This document shows, piece by piece, positions 36,775-39,519 of a stretch of 39,519 nucleotides of DNA. Numbering within the stretch: position 1 is the first letter of the stretch; the number at the start of each line of letters is the position of its first letter. This DNA comes from Stentor coeruleus (lineage: Eukaryota > Ciliophora > Heterotrichea > Heterotrichida > Stentoridae), in NCBI GenBank assembly GCA_001970955.1, contig MPUH01000701.1:1-39519 (forward strand). Direction: 5' to 3'. The notes under the pieces were generated by a model. That model was not told the origin of the DNA and ran no database searches. It was given only the letters and a program-made list of their open reading frames with translations. Made by a program: the position numbers and the translations under genes.

Positions 36775-37415
36775 TTATAAAGAAAAATTAGTGAGAAAAG
36801 GATAAGTTTATATATAATAAGTTTGGATTTTATATACGGGTTTGTAATATAGAGTTATAGTTTAGTTTAAAGGGAATGATTTTAATTTTTGTTTGTTGAG
36901 ATGAATTTTTAAGTTGGATTTTTGATATTTTTTCATTTATGGGAATCTAGGTTGAATATGTTTATGGTAATAATTAATATATGCTGGAGATAATTTATTC
37001 TTCAGCCTAGAAATCCAAGTTGTTGTCCTGAAAACTTTTTGTAAATAATAATTAAATCCAAATTCTAAAATCTCCCTATATGAATAGATAATATGCTAAT
37101 TTTTACATGAGTTCAAAGCATTGATTCTTATATTATCTCTGATTTAGTCTCTTAATCCATAAATAGATATATAATTTTTACAACTTCAATCCTTCAAAAT
37201 AAGCATATATTTTTTTTCAACAATTCCTCCACTAACCCTTCTATTTTCCAAGTTTTTAAATTCAAAATTTCCCTGATAAATTCCTGACGATCTACCTTAT
37301 AATTTTCATCTCTTCTATCATCCCACATATTACATTATAATTTTAGCATCTTATCCTACATTTATAAGTAACATATTTTAGACCTTACATCTATTTAATA
37401 TGAGTTAAACTTAGA
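36775..37415. other. convergent intergenic region, 641 bp
   Basis: Between convergent genes. The + strand goes from G-rich/C-poor (to about 36970) to C-rich/G-poor (from about 37170), the mirror image of the divergent regions. No gene or repeat recognised. Confidence 0.5.
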
Positions 37416-38024
37416 CTAGTTAAGATTATCAAATCTTAAAGGACCATCAACACTTGCATTCTTCAAAACTTGCTTGGTGTTTTCAAGTATTGCCTGAGTC
37501 ACAATGCTATGATATTGTCTTGATTTACTAATAAAAAATTTCAAAAATAGCATTAGGACTAAAAGTAAACAAACTATGTAATATATAAGATCTACTTTTG
37601 ACAATCCATAATCATTTTCCATTTGATCAGTGTTTTTTTCAACCCATAAAAAGCTAAAGATAGCAACATAGATCACATAAAGCCAAGAAAATACTGTGAT
37701 CATTTTTGTAAACTTTAAAGAGCTACCACGAGATTGAAGACCAACAGCGATAATACAAAATATAGCAGTAATCACACCAAGCATGTTTATTAACTGTTTT
37801 ATTATCATTCTTATAGCTGATTCGTATTCTAAATCCTGAGAATCTTTATCAAAAAAACTAATCATGTCAAATACAATGCTAGCACCAAAGAACACAAAGA
37901 ATAAAGTTGCCATAAGATTGAGGATTTTGGTAAAGTTTTCTATATGAAGTTGGAATATTGATGCGGTAAGTTGATCATTTGATGCTTGCATACGATGGTA
38001 ACTAATGGTGGTACCTGAGAACAT
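37416..38024 (-). CDS. four-TM hypothetical membrane protein
   Basis: A 202-residue protein starting MFSGTTISYHRMQASNDQ. Four hydrophobic helices are seen at about residues 37-57 (LMATLFFVFFGASIVFDMI), 77-96 (LINMLGVITAIFCIIAVGL), 106-126 (MITVFSWLYVIYVAIFSFL) and 145-165 (LIYYIVCLLLVLMLFLKFF), with both ends cytosolic if inserted in the usual way. The short tail ends VDGPLRFDNLN. The architecture is tetraspanin- or claudin-like but no CCG or other signature is present, so the family is unknown. The 5' flank is nearly G-free on the sense strand (see the region at 38025). Confidence 0.65.
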   Translation of the reverse strand: MFSGTTISYHRMQASNDQLTASIFQLHIENFTKILNLMATLFFVFFGASIVFDMISFFDKDSQDLEYESAIRMIIKQLINMLGVITAIFCIIAVGLQSRGSSLKFTKMITVFSWLYVIYVAIFSFLWVEKNTDQMENDYGLSKVDLIYYIVCLLLVLMLFLKFFISKSRQYHSIVTQAILENTKQVLKNASVDGPLRFDNLN

Positions 38025-38519
38025 TTTTGTTTATAAGGATTATGGTAATGAGGATTTATTAGAGATGAAAAGATATGAAGAGGATTTTAAAGAAGAGAGG
38101 CTTATTTTTATGTATAGGAAGATTATGAATAGTATGAGGATAAGAGGATAAAATATGTGTTGATAAAAAGGTTGAAATAAGGGTTTATGGAAATGCGCTG
38201 ATTTGAGGAAGTAGAAAAAATGTTAAGAGGGGATTTTTAATTATAGTTAAAGGGAAGTTTATCACCTATATTTCCTAATAACAAATTACATTTTCTTTAT
38301 TATTATGATAACCCTCAATCATATTTTTACAATATATTTTCCTTATCATAAAATCAACAGTATTTATAAGTTAAATTCATTCATATAATTCTACCCATCT
38401 CTATATCCCAGTATCTTTTTTCATAATCTTCCTTATAAGCCATAAATAAAATCTCATATATGGCTAAAAAAAAAATTATGTATCCCATTTAATCTCTAAT
38501 AATCCAAATACTGCAAACA
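38025..38519. promoter_or_regulatory. divergent promoter region with the clearest skew flip
   Basis: By hand count the + strand has 49 G and 3 C in 38041-38220, and 5 G and 34 C in 38281-38460. The switch is near 38265, midway between the minus gene start (38024) and the plus gene start (38520). On each gene's own sense strand the 5' flank is therefore almost free of G. Confidence 0.6.
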
Positions 38520-39260
38520 ATGAATCCTCAGTCCTCCCCTCATGAAAATCATTTATTTTCTTATGAAACTTTTCCAGAGCCCTCAACACCTGAAGTCCAT
38601 AAAGTGAATCACCATGTTTCATCACCTTTTTCGCAATTTTGTATCAATGCTCTCTCACCTATACCAACAAAAAGAGACTCTCCACAACTAACTCCTCTTC
38701 AACAACGTACTACAAATACTCAACCAAAACTCCATCCTTTAAGGCATATACAAAAAATCAATTTCGCGGAAGTCGAATCAAAATTACAGCTACAAGCTAG
38801 TTGTGTTTCTGTTGAAATTAAGGTTATTTCAGATAGCATAGAACTTCCAAAGATCAGGCCAAGGAAAAAAACTGTAGATAAGACAGTGTGTTGTAATTGT
38901 CAAAAGTCAAGATGTTTAAAGTTGTATTGTGATTGTTTTGCTGTTGATCATTATTGTATTAACTGTTCGTGTATAGACTGTCTTAATCGTGTTGAATTTG
39001 AAGATGCTAGGAAAGATGCAATTTCTAGCATCCTTGAAAAAAATCCAGATGCTTTTAAGCCGAAAATTTTTGACACTAAGGATATGAGCCGTCATTTAAA
39101 AGGGTGTAATTGTAAAAGGTCAGGATGTATGAAACGTTACTGTGAATGCTATCAAAGCAATATAAAATGTAGCGAAATCTGCAAATGTATTGGGTGTAAC
39201 AATAAAGATACTGGTCTAAAAGGAAAGAGAAAGTCAAGAAAAATAGTAAAGAAAATGTAA
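38520..39260 (+). CDS. CXC-domain (tesmin/TSO1/LIN54-type) DNA-binding protein
   Basis: A 246-residue nuclear protein starting [15 protein letters not shown]. Residues 1-110 are Pro/Ser/Thr-rich. Two cysteine-rich CXC domains follow: the first at about 124-156 ([17 protein letters not shown] ... CSCIDC) and the second at about 194-228 ([17 protein letters not shown] ... CKCIGC). They are separated by the conserved short linker with [11 protein letters not shown] (family RNPxAFxPK). A basic tail ([12 protein letters not shown]) is a likely nuclear signal. CRC proteins such as LIN54 bind the cell-cycle CHR element (TTYGAA type) as part of DREAM/MuvB complexes; each CXC uses a Tyr for base contact, present here in KLYC and KRYC. 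Small compared with LIN54, but this is typical of protist members. Confidence 0.95.
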   Translation: MNPQSSPHENHLFSYETFPEPSTPEVHKVNHHVSSPFSQFCINALSPIPTKRDSPQLTPLQQRTTNTQPKLHPLRHIQKINFAEVESKLQLQASCVSVEIKVISDSIELPKIRPRKKTVDKTVCCNCQKSRCLKLYCDCFAVDHYCINCSCIDCLNRVEFEDARKDAISSILEKNPDAFKPKIFDTKDMSRHLKGCNCKRSGCMKRYCECYQSNIKCSEICKCIGCNNKDTGLKGKRKSRKIVKKM

Positions 39261-39430
39261 TATCTAATTTAATAATATAAATACTAATTTAACTCATAAA
39301 CCCAAATCCTCTCTTAATATCATCCCTAGTTTCATTTCAGAAAATAGAAAAAAGCGGGAAAGTTTTTTTGCAGATATTCCTATGTTTATGAAAATTCCAT
39401 GATATTGTAAATAATTCTAATATTTATCTA

Positions 39431-39519
39431 TTAAGAATCATCAGCACCTATCTGGGTTTCTAATTCTGATATTCTTCTCTGCAAAGCTAATAACTGCTGT
39501 TGTAAAGAAGTTTTTTCTT
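39431..39519 (-). CDS. C-terminal end of a coiled-coil protein (partial, runs off the window)
   Basis: On the minus strand the frame is open from the window edge to a TAA at 39431-39433, encoding 28 complete codons: EKTSLQQQLLALQRRISELE followed by TQIGADDS. The heptad pattern and a normal stop with AT-rich 3' sequence support the C-terminus of a coiled-coil gene that begins outside the window. Function unknown. Confidence 0.6.
   Translation of the reverse strand, partial: EKTSLQQQLLALQRRISELETQIGADDS

Noticed and set aside
1..39519. CRISPR arrays, tRNA or rRNA genes, telomeric repeats
   Set aside because: Looked for regularly spaced repeats, cloverleaf landmarks and telomere-like arrays; none seen. 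The direct repeats are pairwise and tied to probable assembly joins.

Overview
Organism: the window looks like macronuclear DNA of a heterotrich ciliate, most likely Stentor or a close relative. It is very AT-rich and gene-dense, and neighbouring genes are separated by as little as 14-76 bp. Genes read cleanly in the standard code: no in-frame TGA occurs in thousands of codons, and TAA, TAG and TGA all act as stops. Six spliceosomal introns can be resolved, all exactly 15 nt, matching GTA-N5-YA-N2-YAG with an invariant A at position 10. Tiny 15-nt introns with the standard code are the known signature of Stentor; Blepharisma has similar introns but reads UGA as Trp.

Layout. 1-3.4 kb is a disturbed stretch: several direct repeats at an exact 74-bp offset, a broken ORF, a minus-strand hypothetical gene, a decayed EF-hand pseudogene and a very small type-I membrane protein. 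3.4-7.4 kb has a two-TM protein, an N-acylated pseudokinase and a small basic protein. 7.7-13.5 kb is a minus-strand series: eIF2-beta, an ARB2A/FAM172-like protein, an S28 serine carboxypeptidase and a CLEC16A homologue whose 5' part becomes visible only after removing three 15-nt introns. 14.4-20.9 kb (plus) has a RING-CH ligase, an arrestin-fold protein, a WD40 protein of about 17 repeats and an intact ISXO2/Merlin-type transposase gene preceded by a GC-rich hairpin. 21-26.7 kb has a kinesin (15-nt intron), a MORN protein and a THH1/TOM-like 7-TM protein. 27-30.2 kb has small coiled-coil or hypothetical genes, a decayed coding remnant and an acylated protein broken by an assembly join. 30.4-34 kb (minus) has a polytopic membrane protein (broken by a 68-bp tandem duplication), a RABL3-like GTPase and a CRAMPED/CRAMP1-like regulator assembled from two ORFs through two introns. 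34.7-39.5 kb has a VWA protein, two small proteins, a CXC/LIN54-type DNA-binding protein and the C-terminus of a coiled-coil gene at the right edge.

The genes are general eukaryotic and ciliate functions: translation, endosome/autophagy, ubiquitin, cytoskeleton and transcription. They do not form one pathway. Two features cut across them. Intergenic DNA shows a strong strand asymmetry: the sense strand is G-poor upstream of many genes and C-poor downstream, so divergent gene pairs are separated by a sharp skew flip. Several duplicated segments, three with a single N at the junction, are best explained as unmerged contig overlaps; two of them split otherwise intact genes.
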